Assembly (NCBI RefSeq): GCF_000212855.1
Contig: NZ_GL890993.1
Coordinates: forward strand, 1,104,705-1,168,704
Origin: Streptococcus sanguinis SK355
GTDB lineage: Bacteria > Bacillota > Bacilli > Lactobacillales > Streptococcaceae
DNA: 64,000 bases
Reading direction: 5' to 3'
Below, in pieces: positions 16,172-25,384 of this stretch. The translations under genes and the position numbers were made by a program. The notes beneath the pieces are model-generated. The model was not told the DNA's origin and did no database searches. It saw only the letters and a list, made by a program, of their open reading frames with translations. Position 1 is the first letter of the stretch. Every line of letters starts with the position of its first letter.

Positions 16172-17908
16172 ATGAAAGAAATCTTTATCGGAAACTATGG
16201 TTTAGAGCAAGTCGGACAGACCATGACCGCGACTGGCTGGGTGGCCAATATCCGCAATCACGGCAAACTAGCCTTTATTGAGTTGCGGGACCGCGAGGGC
16301 TTGCTTCAGGTCTTCGTTGGCGGTGAGATTGAAGATTTTGCTAAGCTGGAAGACATTGGCAAAGAGGATATCATTGCAGTGACGGGGCAAGTGGTTCAGC
16401 GGGAAGAGCGTTTTGTCAATAAGTCCATCAAGTCTGGTCAGATTGAGCTGAGGGCAGAGAAGATTGAGGTTATTGCTAGCAGCAAGGCCCTGCCTTTTGA
16501 GCTGGACCAGCATGCCCATACAGGGGAAGACCTGCGTCAGAAATACCGCTACCTGGACTTGCGCCGTGAGAAGATGACACAGAACCTCAAACTTCGTCAT
16601 CAGGTCACCTCAACCATTCGGGAATATTTAAACGGTTTGGACTTTTTGGAAGTGGAGACGCCTTATCTGACCAAGTCGACTCCTGAAGGGGCTAGAGATT
16701 TCTTGGTTCCTAGTCGGATTTTTAAAAACCAATTCTACGCGCTGCCGCAGAGCCCGCAGATGCTCAAGCAGTTACTGATGGGGGCTGGACTCGAGCGCTA
16801 TTATCAGATTGTTCGTTGTTTCCGTGACGAAGACTTGCGAGGCGATCGTCAGCCAGAGTTTACCCAGGTGGACTTAGAGCTGAGTTTTGCCAGCGAGGAA
16901 GAAATCCGAGCTCTGGTTGAAGCTATGCTCAAGGCTGTTGTCAAGAAAACTCATGGTTTAGAGCTGACGGAAGATTTTCCAACTATCAGCTATGAAGAGG
17001 CTATGAGCCGCTTCGGCTCTGATAAGCCAGATACACGCTTTGGTTTAGAGCTAAAGAGTTTGACGGATTTGTGTCAGTCCAATGATTCTCTTCTCATCAA
17101 GAAAGCCTTGGATAACCAAGAGGAAGTGATGGGAATCTGTGTGCCAGGTGCGACTAGTGCTTTTAGCAAGAAACAGCTGAGTCACTACTATCAGGAAATG
17201 AAGGAATTTGGCTGCAGTCGTTTTGCCAGTCTCAAGGTTGAAGGTGGCCAGTTGATTGGTGATTTGGCTAGTACCCTTGAAGCTGAAAGTCAGGATTTAC
17301 TAGCACGTTTTGAGGCCAAGGATGGAGACCTCATCCTGCTAGTCATGGCCAAGAAGCGTCGGGCTCAGGAAGCTTTGGGACATCTGCGTATAGAACTCGC
17401 AAAAGCTTTGGATTTGATTGACCCGAGTCTGCTTCATTTCCTTTGGGTTGTGGATTGGCCTCTGCTGGAGTGGAATGAAGACCAAAACCGCTATCAAGCC
17501 ATGCACCATCCTTTCACACAGGGAATCTTTGAAGATGGACAGGAGCCAGGCCAATTCCGCAGCCACGCTTACGACATCGCCTTAAACGGCTATGAGATTG
17601 GCGGAGGGAGCCTGCGGATTCATGAACGGAAGGCTCAGGAAGCGATGTTTGAGCTATTGGGCATGAGCCGAGAAGACTATGAGCGGGACTTTGGTTTCTT
17701 CCTAGAGGCCTTAGAGTACGGCTTCCCACCGCACGGTGGCTTGGCTCTAGGCTTAGATCGCTTGGTTATGATTTTGGCTGGGGAAGAAAATATCCGCCAA
17801 GTCATCGCTTTTCCGAAAAATGGTACTGGCTTTGATCCTATGCTGGAAAGTCCAAGTTTGGTGGACCAAAGACAGCTCAAAGAACTGCATTTGGAATTGA
17901 AGAATTAG
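16172..17908 (+). CDS. aspS: Aspartyl-tRNA synthetase (bacterial type)
   Basis: Encodes 578 residues: an N-terminal OB-fold anticodon-binding domain (with GWVANIRNHGKLAFIELRDR), a class II catalytic core with motif 2 (FRDEDLRGDRQPEFTQ) and motif 3 (GLALGLDRLVM), and the bacterial GAD insertion. It charges tRNA-Asp. Because gatCAB follows, it may be non-discriminating and also charge tRNA-Asn, the misacylated product then being repaired by GatCAB, but sequence alone does not prove this. The start follows GAGAGGGAAAG. Expression is controlled by the T-box leader. Confidence 0.96.
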   Translation: MKEIFIGNYGLEQVGQTMTATGWVANIRNHGKLAFIELRDREGLLQVFVGGEIEDFAKLEDIGKEDIIAVTGQVVQREERFVNKSIKSGQIELRAEKIEVIASSKALPFELDQHAHTGEDLRQKYRYLDLRREKMTQNLKLRHQVTSTIREYLNGLDFLEVETPYLTKSTPEGARDFLVPSRIFKNQFYALPQSPQMLKQLLMGAGLERYYQIVRCFRDEDLRGDRQPEFTQVDLELSFASEEEIRALVEAMLKAVVKKTHGLELTEDFPTISYEEAMSRFGSDKPDTRFGLELKSLTDLCQSNDSLLIKKALDNQEEVMGICVPGATSAFSKKQLSHYYQEMKEFGCSRFASLKVEGGQLIGDLASTLEAESQDLLARFEAKDGDLILLVMAKKRRAQEALGHLRIELAKALDLIDPSLLHFLWVVDWPLLEWNEDQNRYQAMHHPFTQGIFEDGQEPGQFRSHAYDIALNGYEIGGGSLRIHERKAQEAMFELLGMSREDYERDFGFFLEALEYGFPPHGGLALGLDRLVMILAGEENIRQVIAFPKNGTGFDPMLESPSLVDQRQLKELHLELKN

Positions 17909-17974
17909 CCTGAAATATGGTAAAATGAAATGATGCGAATTCCTGAAGAATAGCAGGAAGAAGCTAAAGAAAAG

Positions 17975-18010
17975 AGCTAGCGGATGGCAAATAAATCAGC
18001 ATCCCTAGCT
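17975..18010 (+). promoter_or_regulatory. Structured leader hairpin upstream of gatC
   Basis: AGCTAG-c-GGATG (17975-17986) pairs with CATCC-CTAGCT (18000-18010): 11 bp with one bulge and a 13-base loop. No T-run follows, so it is not a simple terminator. A smaller TTCCTG/CAGGAA stem lies just upstream. It sits in the 203-base gap between aspS and gatC and may stabilise or regulate the gat message. Confidence 0.45.
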
Positions 18011-18111
18011 TGTCAAAGTAAAGGTGAGCTGAAGCTTGGAAATAAAGATGTCATCTAGAAATTGTTATTTTCAGTCGCTAAAGTTCACATATCTTATGAA
18101 AGGAATCAGAG

Positions 18112-18414
18112 ATGAAGATTACTCAAGAAGAAGTAAGTCACGTTGCTAAGCTGTCAAAACTGGCTTTTTCACCAGAAGAAACAGCTGAGTTTGCGACGAC
18201 CTTAACCAAGATTGTCGACATGGTCGAATTGCTCAATGAAGTGGACACGGAAGGGGTGCCTTTCACTTCTAATGTAGCTGCCAATATCAACTATATGCGA
18301 GAAGATGTGGCTCAGCCTGGCTGGAATCGGGAAGAGCTTTTCCAAAATGTACCTGAAAAAGAGCGGGGCTACATCAAAGTGCCTGCCATCCTAGATGACG
18401 GAGGAGATGCCTAA
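18112..18414 (+). CDS. gatC: Asp/Glu-tRNA amidotransferase subunit C
   Basis: Encodes 100 residues, the normal GatC size. The opening [19 protein letters not shown] helix and the later NYMREDVA segment are typical. GatC wraps around GatA and joins it to GatB in the GatCAB complex, which converts Glu-tRNA-Gln or Asp-tRNA-Asn to the amidated form. Its stop overlaps the gatA start. It follows AAAGGAATCAGAG. Confidence 0.95.
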   Translation: MKITQEEVSHVAKLSKLAFSPEETAEFATTLTKIVDMVELLNEVDTEGVPFTSNVAANINYMREDVAQPGWNREELFQNVPEKERGYIKVPAILDDGGDA

Positions 18415-19880
18415 TGACTTTTAATCACAAGACTATTGAAGAGCTGCACGATTTGCTGGTCAAGAAAGAAATTTCTGCGGTAGAGTTAACTCAGGCAACT
18501 TTGGCAGACATCAAAGAACGTGAAGCGGCTGTGGACAGCTTCATTACTGTCAGCGAAGAGGAGGCTTTGGCTCAGGCTGCGGCTCTGGATGCCAAGGGCA
18601 TTGATGCTGACAATCTTATGAGCGGAATTCCGCTGGCAGTCAAGGACAATATCTCCACCAAGGGAATTTTGACGACGGCTGCTTCCAAAATACTCTACAA
18701 TTACAAGCCGATTTTCGATGCTACCAGCGTGGAGAAGCTCTACGGTAAGGACATGATTATCGTCGGGAAGACCAACATGGACGAGTTTGCCATGGGGGGA
18801 TCCAGCGAAAACTCTTACTTTAAGACGACTAAGAATGCTTGGGACAGCAGCAAGGTTCCAGGTGGATCATCTGGTGGATCAGCGACAGCTGTTGCCTCTG
18901 GTCAGGTTCGTCTGTCACTGGGGTCAGATACGGGTGGTTCTATTCGTCAGCCGGCTTCCTTTAACGGTGTAGTCGGCCTCAAGCCAACCTACGGACGGGT
19001 TTCTCGTTTTGGTCTCATTGCTTTTGGTTCTTCTTTAGACCAGATAGGGCCTTTCTCACAGACTGTTAAAGAAAATGCTCAGCTCTTGAATGTTATTTCT
19101 GGTAATGATCCTAAGGACTCTACATCATCACAAGAGGCAGTGCCAGACTTTACCAGCAAGATTGGCCAAGACATTAAGGGTATGAAGATTGCCTTGCCTA
19201 AGGAATACATGGGTGAGGGAATTGACAGCAAGGTTAAGGAAACGATTTTAGCAGCAGCGAAGCATTTGGAAAGCCTAGGTGCTATCGTTGAAGAAGTCAG
19301 CCTGCCTCACAGCAAGTACGGTGTAGCTGTTTACTATATCATTGCTTCCTCTGAGGCTAGCTCTAACCTGCAGCGTTTTGACGGTATTCGCTATGGCTAC
19401 CGCGCAGAAGGCATTGAAAATCTAGAAGATGTCTATGTCAAATCTCGCAGCGAAGGCTTTGGTGAAGAAGTGAAACGCCGCATCATGCTGGGAACTTTCA
19501 GCCTGTCATCTGGTTACTACGATGCCTACTTCAAGAAAGCTGGTCAGGTTCGGACCTTGATTATGCAAGATTTTGCTAAGGTTTTTGAAAAATATGATTT
19601 GATCTTAGGTCCAACTGCACCGACGGTAGCTTATGACTTGGGCAGCCAAAACCAAGATCCTGTGGCCATGTATTTGGCTGACCTTTTGACCATTCCAGTC
19701 AATCTGGCTGGCCTGCCGGGCATTTCAATCCCAGCTGGCTTTGCAGATGGTCTTCCTGTCGGCTTGCAGCTGATTGGGAACCACTTTGATGAAGCAACCA
19801 TCTATCAGGCAGCCGCAGCATTTGAAGCGACGACTGACTACCACAAACAGCAGCCAGTTATCTTTGGAGGTGAAAAATAA
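18414..19880 (+). CDS. gatA: Asp/Glu-tRNA amidotransferase subunit A
   Basis: Encodes 488 residues of the amidase-signature family. GatA releases ammonia from glutamine. The catalytic Ser-cisSer-Lys set is visible: Lys in PLAVKDNIS, the Gly/Ser-rich [15 protein letters not shown], and the nucleophile Ser in [12 protein letters not shown]. Start ATG overlaps the gatC stop and its own stop overlaps the gatB start, so the three subunits are translated in step. Confidence 0.97.
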   Translation: MTFNHKTIEELHDLLVKKEISAVELTQATLADIKEREAAVDSFITVSEEEALAQAAALDAKGIDADNLMSGIPLAVKDNISTKGILTTAASKILYNYKPIFDATSVEKLYGKDMIIVGKTNMDEFAMGGSSENSYFKTTKNAWDSSKVPGGSSGGSATAVASGQVRLSLGSDTGGSIRQPASFNGVVGLKPTYGRVSRFGLIAFGSSLDQIGPFSQTVKENAQLLNVISGNDPKDSTSSQEAVPDFTSKIGQDIKGMKIALPKEYMGEGIDSKVKETILAAAKHLESLGAIVEEVSLPHSKYGVAVYYIIASSEASSNLQRFDGIRYGYRAEGIENLEDVYVKSRSEGFGEEVKRRIMLGTFSLSSGYYDAYFKKAGQVRTLIMQDFAKVFEKYDLILGPTAPTVAYDLGSQNQDPVAMYLADLLTIPVNLAGLPGISIPAGFADGLPVGLQLIGNHFDEATIYQAAAAFEATTDYHKQQPVIFGGEK

Positions 19881-21313
19881 TGAACTTTGAAACAGTTATC
19901 GGACTGGAAGTCCATGTTGAATTGAAGACCAATTCAAAAATTTTCTCACCGGCTCCAGCTCACTTCGGTGAGGATCCCAATGCCAACACCAATATCATTG
20001 ACTGGTCCTTCCCAGGTGTCCTGCCTGTTATGAACAAGGGTGTCATTGACTATGGTATCAAGGCTGCTCTGGCCTTGAACATGGATATTCACCAGAAGAT
20101 GCACTTTGACCGCAAGAACTACTTCTATCCGGACAATCCAAAAGCCTATCAAATTTCTCAGTTTGATGAGCCGATTGGCTACAATGGCTGGATTGAGATT
20201 GAGCTAGAAGATGGCACGACCAAGAAAATCCGTATCGAGCGGGCCCACTTGGAAGAAGATGCTGGAAAGAATACCCACGGCAGCGATGGCTACTCTTATG
20301 TGGACCTCAACCGCCAAGGTGTGCCACTGATTGAGATTGTATCGGAAGCAGATATGCGCAGTCCAGAAGAAGCTTATGCCTATCTGACTGCCCTCAAGGA
20401 AATCATCCAGTACACGGGCATTTCTGATGTCAAGATGGAAGAGGGCTCCATGCGTGTTGACGCCAATATTTCTATCCGTCCTTACGGTCAGGAAGAATTT
20501 GGTACCAAGACTGAGCTGAAAAACCTTAACTCTTTCAACTTTGTCCGTAAGGGTCTGGCGTTTGAGGAAAAACGCCAAGCAGAAATCCTACGCAGTGGTG
20601 GCCAAATCCGTCAGGAAACCCGTCGTTACGATGAAGCAACTGGCGAAACCCTGCTCATGCGGGTTAAGGAAGGTTCAGCGGATTACCGTTACTTCCCAGA
20701 GCCTGATCTGCCGATCTTTGAGATTGAAGATACTTGGATTGAGCAAATTCGCAGTAGCCTGCCAGCCTTTCCAAAAGAACGTCGAGCTAAGTATGTGGGC
20801 GACTACGGTCTGTCTGACTACGATGCCAAGCAGTTGACAGCTACGAAGGCTGTGTCAGACTTCTTTGAAGCAGCTGTTGCGGCAGGCGCTGACGCCAAGG
20901 CTGTCTCTAACTGGCTCCAAGGAGAAGTAGCTCAATACCTCAATGCCGAAGGCAAGACTATCTCTGAGATTGAGCTGACACCTGAGAATCTGACTGAGAT
21001 GATTGCTCTGATTGCAGACGGAACGATTTCCTCTAAGATTGCTAAGAAGGTCTTTGTCTATCTAGCCAAAAATGGAGGCTCTGCTAAAGAGTATGTGCAG
21101 AAAGCAGGCCTGATTCAAATCTCAGACCCTGACCAACTTCTTCCTATTATCCAGCAAGTCTTTGCGGATAATGAAAAAGCTATCAATGATTATAAAGCCG
21201 GCAACAAGAATGCAGCTAAATCCCTGATCGGTCAATTGATGAAGGCCACCAAGGGGCAAGCCAACCCGCAAGTAGCACAAAAACTGCTCAATGAAGAGTT
21301 GGAGAAATTGTAG
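19880..21313 (+). CDS. gatB: Asp/Glu-tRNA amidotransferase subunit B
   Basis: Encodes 477 residues. The N-terminal [12 protein letters not shown] motif and the kinase-like cradle that phosphorylates the misacylated aminoacyl end identify GatB; the C-terminal helical and YqeY-like tail (from about residue 330) holds the tRNA. Last gene of the gatCAB operon, closed by a terminator at 21324-21351. Confidence 0.97.
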   Translation: MNFETVIGLEVHVELKTNSKIFSPAPAHFGEDPNANTNIIDWSFPGVLPVMNKGVIDYGIKAALALNMDIHQKMHFDRKNYFYPDNPKAYQISQFDEPIGYNGWIEIELEDGTTKKIRIERAHLEEDAGKNTHGSDGYSYVDLNRQGVPLIEIVSEADMRSPEEAYAYLTALKEIIQYTGISDVKMEEGSMRVDANISIRPYGQEEFGTKTELKNLNSFNFVRKGLAFEEKRQAEILRSGGQIRQETRRYDEATGETLLMRVKEGSADYRYFPEPDLPIFEIEDTWIEQIRSSLPAFPKERRAKYVGDYGLSDYDAKQLTATKAVSDFFEAAVAAGADAKAVSNWLQGEVAQYLNAEGKTISEIELTPENLTEMIALIADGTISSKIAKKVFVYLAKNGGSAKEYVQKAGLIQISDPDQLLPIIQQVFADNEKAINDYKAGNKNAAKSLIGQLMKATKGQANPQVAQKLLNEELEKL

Positions 21314-21323
21314 AAATAAGTAG

Positions 21324-21349
21324 AAAACCAGTCGTGAGGCTGGTTTTTG
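21324..21349 (+). terminator. Terminator of gatCAB
   Basis: AAAACCAG (21324-21331) and CTGGTTTT (21340-21347) with an 8-base loop and T-run. Confidence 0.85.
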
Positions 21350-21391
21350 TTGTGGATAATAAAATATGTAAAAAGCATAGGAGCTATAGAT

Positions 21392-22048
21392 ATGAAACGA
21401 CCCTCAAAAATAATTATTCTCCTACTAGGTGGATTATTAATAATGATAGGATTGAGTGCCTGCGGAGAGAAAATACCAGAAAATCGCACAAAAGAACAGT
21501 ACGAGTTGGAGAAAGAGTTTCAGCCACTTTTTGACTTTTTAGCAGAAGAAGAAAAAGATTTGTCAAATGTGAAATTATATAGCAGTAAAATTTTTATGAT
21601 GGATGAAAATGCTAATAGTAAGATATCAAGCAGTGTTTATTTAAAACCTGATAATACAGGAGAATATGCAATTGAGCAAGGGGGACAAACTACGGAGTTT
21701 CTTGTTCATTATAATAACAGAAAATTACAATATAATAAGGAGGTTCCTCAAGAGTATGATTTAGAAGTTTTTAATCTGAAATTAGAGCCTAAATTTTTCC
21801 AAGAATTATCTATTTTTGATTACATGACTAAATATTCTGGTACAGGTATGAAACGGATTGATTATAATATTGTAGATGCAAGTAAATATTTTAATAATTT
21901 AAAAGAAAAGTATGGATTAAAAAAAGATTGCTCAACCTCTGTTGATGTGATAATTAATAGCGAGGGTCATTTTGAGCTTATACTAGAATTCTCTGACGAA
22001 GAACGATTACTTGTAATTACGAATTCAATTGTGATAGATATGGAGTGA
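21392..22048 (+). CDS. Putative lipoprotein, function unknown
   Basis: Encodes 218 residues from ATG 21392, which has AGGAG 8 bases upstream; the longer frame to 21347 has none. A hydrophobic N-terminal segment (IIILLLGGLLIMIG) ends in the lipobox LSAC, so it should be lipidated and held on the outer face of the membrane. The mature part is rich in charged and aromatic residues with no motif I recognise. Codon use is more AT-rich than gatB, suggesting accessory DNA. Confidence 0.75.
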   Translation: MKRPSKIIILLLGGLLIMIGLSACGEKIPENRTKEQYELEKEFQPLFDFLAEEEKDLSNVKLYSSKIFMMDENANSKISSSVYLKPDNTGEYAIEQGGQTTEFLVHYNNRKLQYNKEVPQEYDLEVFNLKLEPKFFQELSIFDYMTKYSGTGMKRIDYNIVDASKYFNNLKEKYGLKKDCSTSVDVIINSEGHFELILEFSDEERLLVITNSIVIDME

Positions 22049-22051
22049 TTA

Positions 22052-22168
22052 GTGAATAAAAAAGTAATTATAGACGGGTGTGAGAATGTTTCAGCAAATA
22101 TTCCTTATTATGTTTATATATTTGAAAATAGTAAAAGTCATATATCAAGCAGTCAAATTAAGAGATAA
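22052..22168 (+). CDS. Small 38-residue ORF, possible truncated gene
   Basis: GTG start with GGAG 6 bases upstream, 4 bases after the lipoprotein stop, ending TAA 22166-22168. The product begins MNKKVIIDGCENV. It may be a real small protein coupled to the lipoprotein or the front of a truncated gene. No family recognised. Confidence 0.3.
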   Translation: MNKKVIIDGCENVSANIPYYVYIFENSKSHISSSQIKR

Positions 22169-22291
22169 GGAATAAAGGCGACCATATGTTTCTTATGTTA
22201 TAGACAACTAATAGCCTAGTTTTTTAATATAACAGCCTTTTATTTAGCCATTAGTTATGTTAAAATAATTAAAAAAACAAAGGAGTCTTTT

Positions 22292-22648
22292 ATGTCGGAA
22301 ATCAAAGTGAAACGTGGGACAGGTTTTGTTGGAATTATTGGAAAGTTTCCAATCTTTATTAATGATCAGAAAGTGGGCGCAATTAAGAATGGTGATGAGG
22401 CTGTCTTCCCTATTGAGGGGGAAGAAGCTGTTGTTCGTGTAGGAGCAGCTCCTATGAAAACCAAGCCAGTGACAGTTAAAGCAGGACAAACCTTGCTGAT
22501 TGAAACAAATTTTACTAATGTTTCTATTTGTTTAGGAACTTTAGTGATTGCTTTTCTATTTGGCGGATTGCTCCGTGCGATTCTCTTGATTCTTTATATT
22601 GTTTTAATGTTTCTTTTTCCGTTTTACTCGGCTAGAATTGCAGAATAA
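22292..22648 (+). CDS. Small membrane protein, function unknown
   Basis: Encodes 118 residues behind AAAGGAG. The N-terminal 70 residues look like a beta-rich soluble domain (FINDQKVGAIKNGDEAVFPI), reminiscent of PEGA-type decoration domains; the C-terminal 40 residues form one long or two short membrane helices (LGTLVIAFLFGGLLRAILLILYI range). It is a single gene with a terminator. Function cannot be inferred. Confidence 0.7.
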   Translation: MSEIKVKRGTGFVGIIGKFPIFINDQKVGAIKNGDEAVFPIEGEEAVVRVGAAPMKTKPVTVKAGQTLLIETNFTNVSICLGTLVIAFLFGGLLRAILLILYIVLMFLFPFYSARIAE

Positions 22649-22655
22649 GTCTAAG

Positions 22656-22676
22656 ACCAGCTGATGCTGGTTTTTT
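22656..22676 (+). terminator. Terminator of the small membrane protein gene
   Basis: ACCAGC (22656-22661), TGAT loop, GCTGGT (22666-22671), then T residues. Confidence 0.8.
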
Positions 22677-22708
22677 GTATGCTATTTTTTGAAAATGTAG
22701 CTAATCTT

Positions 22709-22737
22709 TTGACAAGATTTCTGAAAGGGTTTACAAT
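22709..22737 (+). promoter_or_regulatory. Promoter of the butanediol dehydrogenase gene
   Basis: Consensus TTGACA (22709-22714), 17 bp, TACAAT (22732-22737). Confidence 0.85.
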
Positions 22738-22769
22738 AAAACTAACAAATTATAAAGCGAGGTATGTTT

Positions 22770-23816
22770 ATGGCAAAAATGAATGCTGCGCGTTGGTATG
22801 GCGCTAAAGATGTCCGTATTGAAGAAGTGGATGTACCGGAAGTCCAACCGCATCAGGTCAAAATTGCGGTCAAGTATACAGGAATCTGTGGAACTGACTT
22901 GCATGAATATCTGGATGGACCGATTTTTATTCCGACAGAAACAGAGCATGTCTACTCTGGTCAGAAAGCGCCTGTAACTTTAGGACATGAGTTTGCTGGG
23001 GAAATTGTTGAGGTCGGCAGTGCTGTGACACGGGTCAAAGTTGGCGATCGAGTGACAGTTGAACCTATTTTAGCTAAGCATAATCTTGTCGGTGATTATA
23101 ATCTGGATCCTAATCTAAACTTTGTCGGTTTGGCGGCTGACGGTGGTTTTGCCAAATACTGTGTTTTGGATGGAGACATTGTTCACAAAGTTCCAGACAG
23201 CCTTAGCTATGAGCAGGCAGCCTTGACAGAACCTGCTGCTGTGGCTGTTTACGCAGTCCGTCAGTCAGCTCTTAAGACGGGCGATACAGCGGTTGTCTTC
23301 GGTTTGGGGCCAATCGGGCTCTTGATTATTGAGGCTTTGCGGGCAGCCGGTGCCTCTAAGATTTATGGAGTTGAATTATCTCCAGAACGCCAAGCCAAGG
23401 CAGAGGAGCTTGGGGCCATCATTGTGCGACCAGAAGAAGGAGAAGATGTGGTAGCTGCTATTCAGCGTTTAACTGGTGGTGGGGCAGATGTGTCTTATGA
23501 AGTGACTGGGGTGCCGGTTGTGCTGGGACAAGCTTTAGCTGCTGTCCACAAGGCCGGAGAATGTATGGTGGTTTCTATCTGGGAACGAGAAGCTAGCATC
23601 AACCCTAATGAATTTGCCATTCAAGAAAAATCGCTTAAGGGTATTATCGCCTATCGGCATATTTTCCCTAAGGTGCTGGAACTGATGGAGCAGGGCTATT
23701 TCTCTGCTGACAAGCTTGTGACCAAGAAGATTAAGCTAGAGGATATTGTGCAAGAAGGCTTTATCGAGCTGACTCAGGACAAGGCGCAGATCAAGATTTT
23801 GGTATCGCCAGAATAA
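22770..23816 (+). CDS. Zinc-dependent 2,3-butanediol dehydrogenase / acetoin reductase
   Basis: Encodes 348 residues of the medium-chain zinc dehydrogenase family. Catalytic zinc ligands are in CGTDLHEY (residues near 37-44) and GHEFAGEIVEVG (near 70); the NAD-binding Rossmann loop is GLGPIGLL. The DLHEY form after CGT is typical of butanediol dehydrogenases, which reduce acetoin to 2,3-butanediol and regenerate NAD+ in fermenting cells. GCGAGG lies 7 bases before ATG 22770, so I prefer it to ATG 22764. Single gene with a consensus promoter and terminator. Sorbitol-type substrates are possible. Confidence 0.85.
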   Translation: MAKMNAARWYGAKDVRIEEVDVPEVQPHQVKIAVKYTGICGTDLHEYLDGPIFIPTETEHVYSGQKAPVTLGHEFAGEIVEVGSAVTRVKVGDRVTVEPILAKHNLVGDYNLDPNLNFVGLAADGGFAKYCVLDGDIVHKVPDSLSYEQAALTEPAAVAVYAVRQSALKTGDTAVVFGLGPIGLLIIEALRAAGASKIYGVELSPERQAKAEELGAIIVRPEEGEDVVAAIQRLTGGGADVSYEVTGVPVVLGQALAAVHKAGECMVVSIWEREASINPNEFAIQEKSLKGIIAYRHIFPKVLELMEQGYFSADKLVTKKIKLEDIVQEGFIELTQDKAQIKILVSPE

Positions 23817-23839
23817 AATCTTTGCTTAATCATGAGACG

Positions 23840-23868
23840 AAAATCAGTCAAAACTGGCTGATTTTTCT
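23840..23868 (+). terminator. Terminator of the butanediol dehydrogenase gene
   Basis: An 11-bp stem AAAATCAGTCA/TGGCTGATTTT with an AAAC loop and T-run. Confidence 0.8.
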
Positions 23869-24024
23869 TTATGGTTTGTGCTGTAATAAGTAAAGATTTA
23901 GAAAGAGGTTGGATGTCAAAAGTTTTGAAAGGTTCATTTCATATTTTTCTGAAAGTCGCTTTAAGCTGATTCCTTGTTTTCTTAGTTCATAGATTCGAAC
24001 TTTATCCTCATAAGTTAGTTTCAT
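23869..24024 (-). pseudogene. IS3-family transposase orfA fragment
   Basis: On the minus strand, ATG at 24024 opens 51 codons starting MKLTYEDKVRIYELRKQG and continuing SLKRLSEKYEMN, the helix-turn-helix start of OrfA of IS861-like IS3 elements. Similarity appears to stop after about 33 codons (near 23922), and no orfB is present. The adjacent 16-bp inverted repeat at 24032-24072 is the leader of such elements. It is an insertion-sequence scar. Confidence 0.75.
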
Positions 24025-24031
24025 TTAAAAA

Positions 24032-24072
24032 CACCCCAAAAGTTAGATTTTTTCTGTCTAACTTTTGGGGTG
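24032..24072. repeat. Inverted repeat of the IS remnant, possible bidirectional terminator
   Basis: CACCCCAAAAGTTAGA (24032-24047) and its perfect complement (24057-24072) with a 9-base T/C loop. It also lies at the 3' end of the minus-strand TVP38-like gene. Confidence 0.7.
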
Positions 24073-24093
24073 CGGTTCAATTCAACTTCTTTT

Positions 24094-24720
24094 TTATTTG
24101 GAGACCATTTTCCAGAAAAAATCAATGATATAAGTCAGTCCGTAGGTATAGATGACGAGAGTGATGGGCTTGCAGAGAAGGATAATCAGCATGTACTTTT
24201 TGAAAGTCATCTTGGTCAGGGCCGCCAGCATGCAGAGAAAATCTGCTGGACTGATGGGCCAAATCATCATGAAGATAAAGAAGCGCTCAAAGCGATTACC
24301 CTTATCCAGCCATCCGATATATTTATCATAGGTGCGCTTGCTGACGACAGACTGGACAAAGGCCGGACCATAGGTGCGCGCCAGATAAAATATCAGGGCG
24401 CAGCCAATGACAATGCCGATATAGTTATAAATGGTGCCAACGATATGGCCGTAGATGAAAACACCAGCGACAGAGGTCAGGGCGCCAGGGATAATGGGCA
24501 CGACCGTCTGTAGAATCTGCAGGAAGATAAAGAGAGGTGGTCCCCAGATGCCAGCCTGCTGGATAAAGGCTGAGAGAGTTTCCTTGGAATGGAGGATGCC
24601 AGCGAAATAGGCCCAAAGACAAAAGGCCACCGTTCCTAGAGCGCCAATGGCGGACGACCAGTTGATAATCTTTTGCAAAAGAGGGGAAACAGCCTGCATC
24701 TGTCTGTTTTTTTCTGCCAT
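24094..24720 (-). CDS. TVP38/TMEM64 (VTT-domain) family membrane protein
   Basis: Encodes 208 residues with five or six hydrophobic segments. The core matches the VTT/DedA-like fold: PGALTSVAGVFIYGHIVGTIY followed by IGCALIFYLARTYG, and the MIWPISPADFLCMLAALTKM re-entrant region with its Pro-rich turn. Members act as membrane lipid carriers or scramblases in other organisms; the substrate here is unknown. ATG 24720 follows GGAGGTTT. It is transcribed alone, opposite to the yqeG operon. Confidence 0.85.
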   Translation of the reverse strand: MAEKNRQMQAVSPLLQKIINWSSAIGALGTVAFCLWAYFAGILHSKETLSAFIQQAGIWGPPLFIFLQILQTVVPIIPGALTSVAGVFIYGHIVGTIYNYIGIVIGCALIFYLARTYGPAFVQSVVSKRTYDKYIGWLDKGNRFERFFIFMMIWPISPADFLCMLAALTKMTFKKYMLIILLCKPITLVIYTYGLTYIIDFFWKMVSK

Positions 24721-24819
24721 ACAAACCTCCAGGACATTTATACTATCACCACTATAATATCATCTTTTGTCCTTTTTGTAACCTTTGAGACTGAAGGTGC
24801 CAAAAAGCCCATTTTATGC

Positions 24820-24825
24820 TATAAT
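24820..24825 (+). promoter_or_regulatory. Extended -10 promoter of the yqeG operon
   Basis: TATAAT preceded by TGC; no good -35 is seen, so an extended -10 promoter is likely. Confidence 0.55.
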
Positions 24826-24854
24826 AATGAAAATACGAATTTTTGGAGAGAGAT

Positions 24855-25382
24855 GTGGCGATTGAAGATTATATGCCAGACTTTGCGGTCGAGGCAGTTT
24901 ACGATTTGACAGTAGAGAGTTTGAAAAAACAGGGGATCAAAGCGGTTTTGGTGGATTTGGACAACACCCTGATTGCTTGGAATAATCCTGACGGAACCCC
25001 AGAGATGAAGAAGTGGCTTCATGATTTGCGGGACGCAGGCATTCGGATTATCCTGGTGTCCAATAATAACCAAAAACGGGTCAAGCGGGCTGTTGAAAAG
25101 TTTGAAATTGACTATATCTACTGGGCCATGAAACCCTTCACTTGGGGAATTGATCGGGCGCTCAAGCTTTTTCATTTTGAAAAAAAGGAAGTGGTCATGG
25201 TGGGCGACCAGCTTATGACGGATATTCGGGCTGCTCATCGGGCCGGGATTCGTTCCATTTTGGTTAAGCCACTGGTTGAGCACGACTCTATCAAGACTCA
25301 GATCAATCGGGCGCGTGAACGCCGTGTGCTCAAAAAAATAACTGAAAAATACGGCCCAATTCAATACAAAAAAGGAATTTAA
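24855..25382 (+). CDS. yqeG: YqeG-type HAD-IIIA phosphatase
   Basis: Encodes 175 residues. HAD motifs: DLDNTLIAW (nucleophile Asp), a Ser/Asn loop LVSNNNQKR, and GDQLMTDIRAAHRAG at the C end. The family belongs to HAD class IIIA; the physiological substrate is unsettled, though a phosphatidylglycerol-phosphate phosphatase role is known for relatives. The start is GTG 24855 (MAIEDYMPDF), the form I recall in other streptococci; GGAGAG lies only 4 bases upstream. First gene of a conserved housekeeping operon; 2 bases separate it from yqeH. Confidence 0.9.
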   Translation: MAIEDYMPDFAVEAVYDLTVESLKKQGIKAVLVDLDNTLIAWNNPDGTPEMKKWLHDLRDAGIRIILVSNNNQKRVKRAVEKFEIDYIYWAMKPFTWGIDRALKLFHFEKKEVVMVGDQLMTDIRAAHRAGIRSILVKPLVEHDSIKTQINRARERRVLKKITEKYGPIQYKKGI

Positions 25383-25384
25383 GC

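Noticed and set aside
24070..24513. A 147-codon plus-strand frame within the TVP38-like gene.
   Set aside because: The opposite strand encodes a clear multi-helix membrane protein with a good start; this frame is highly charged antisense sequence.
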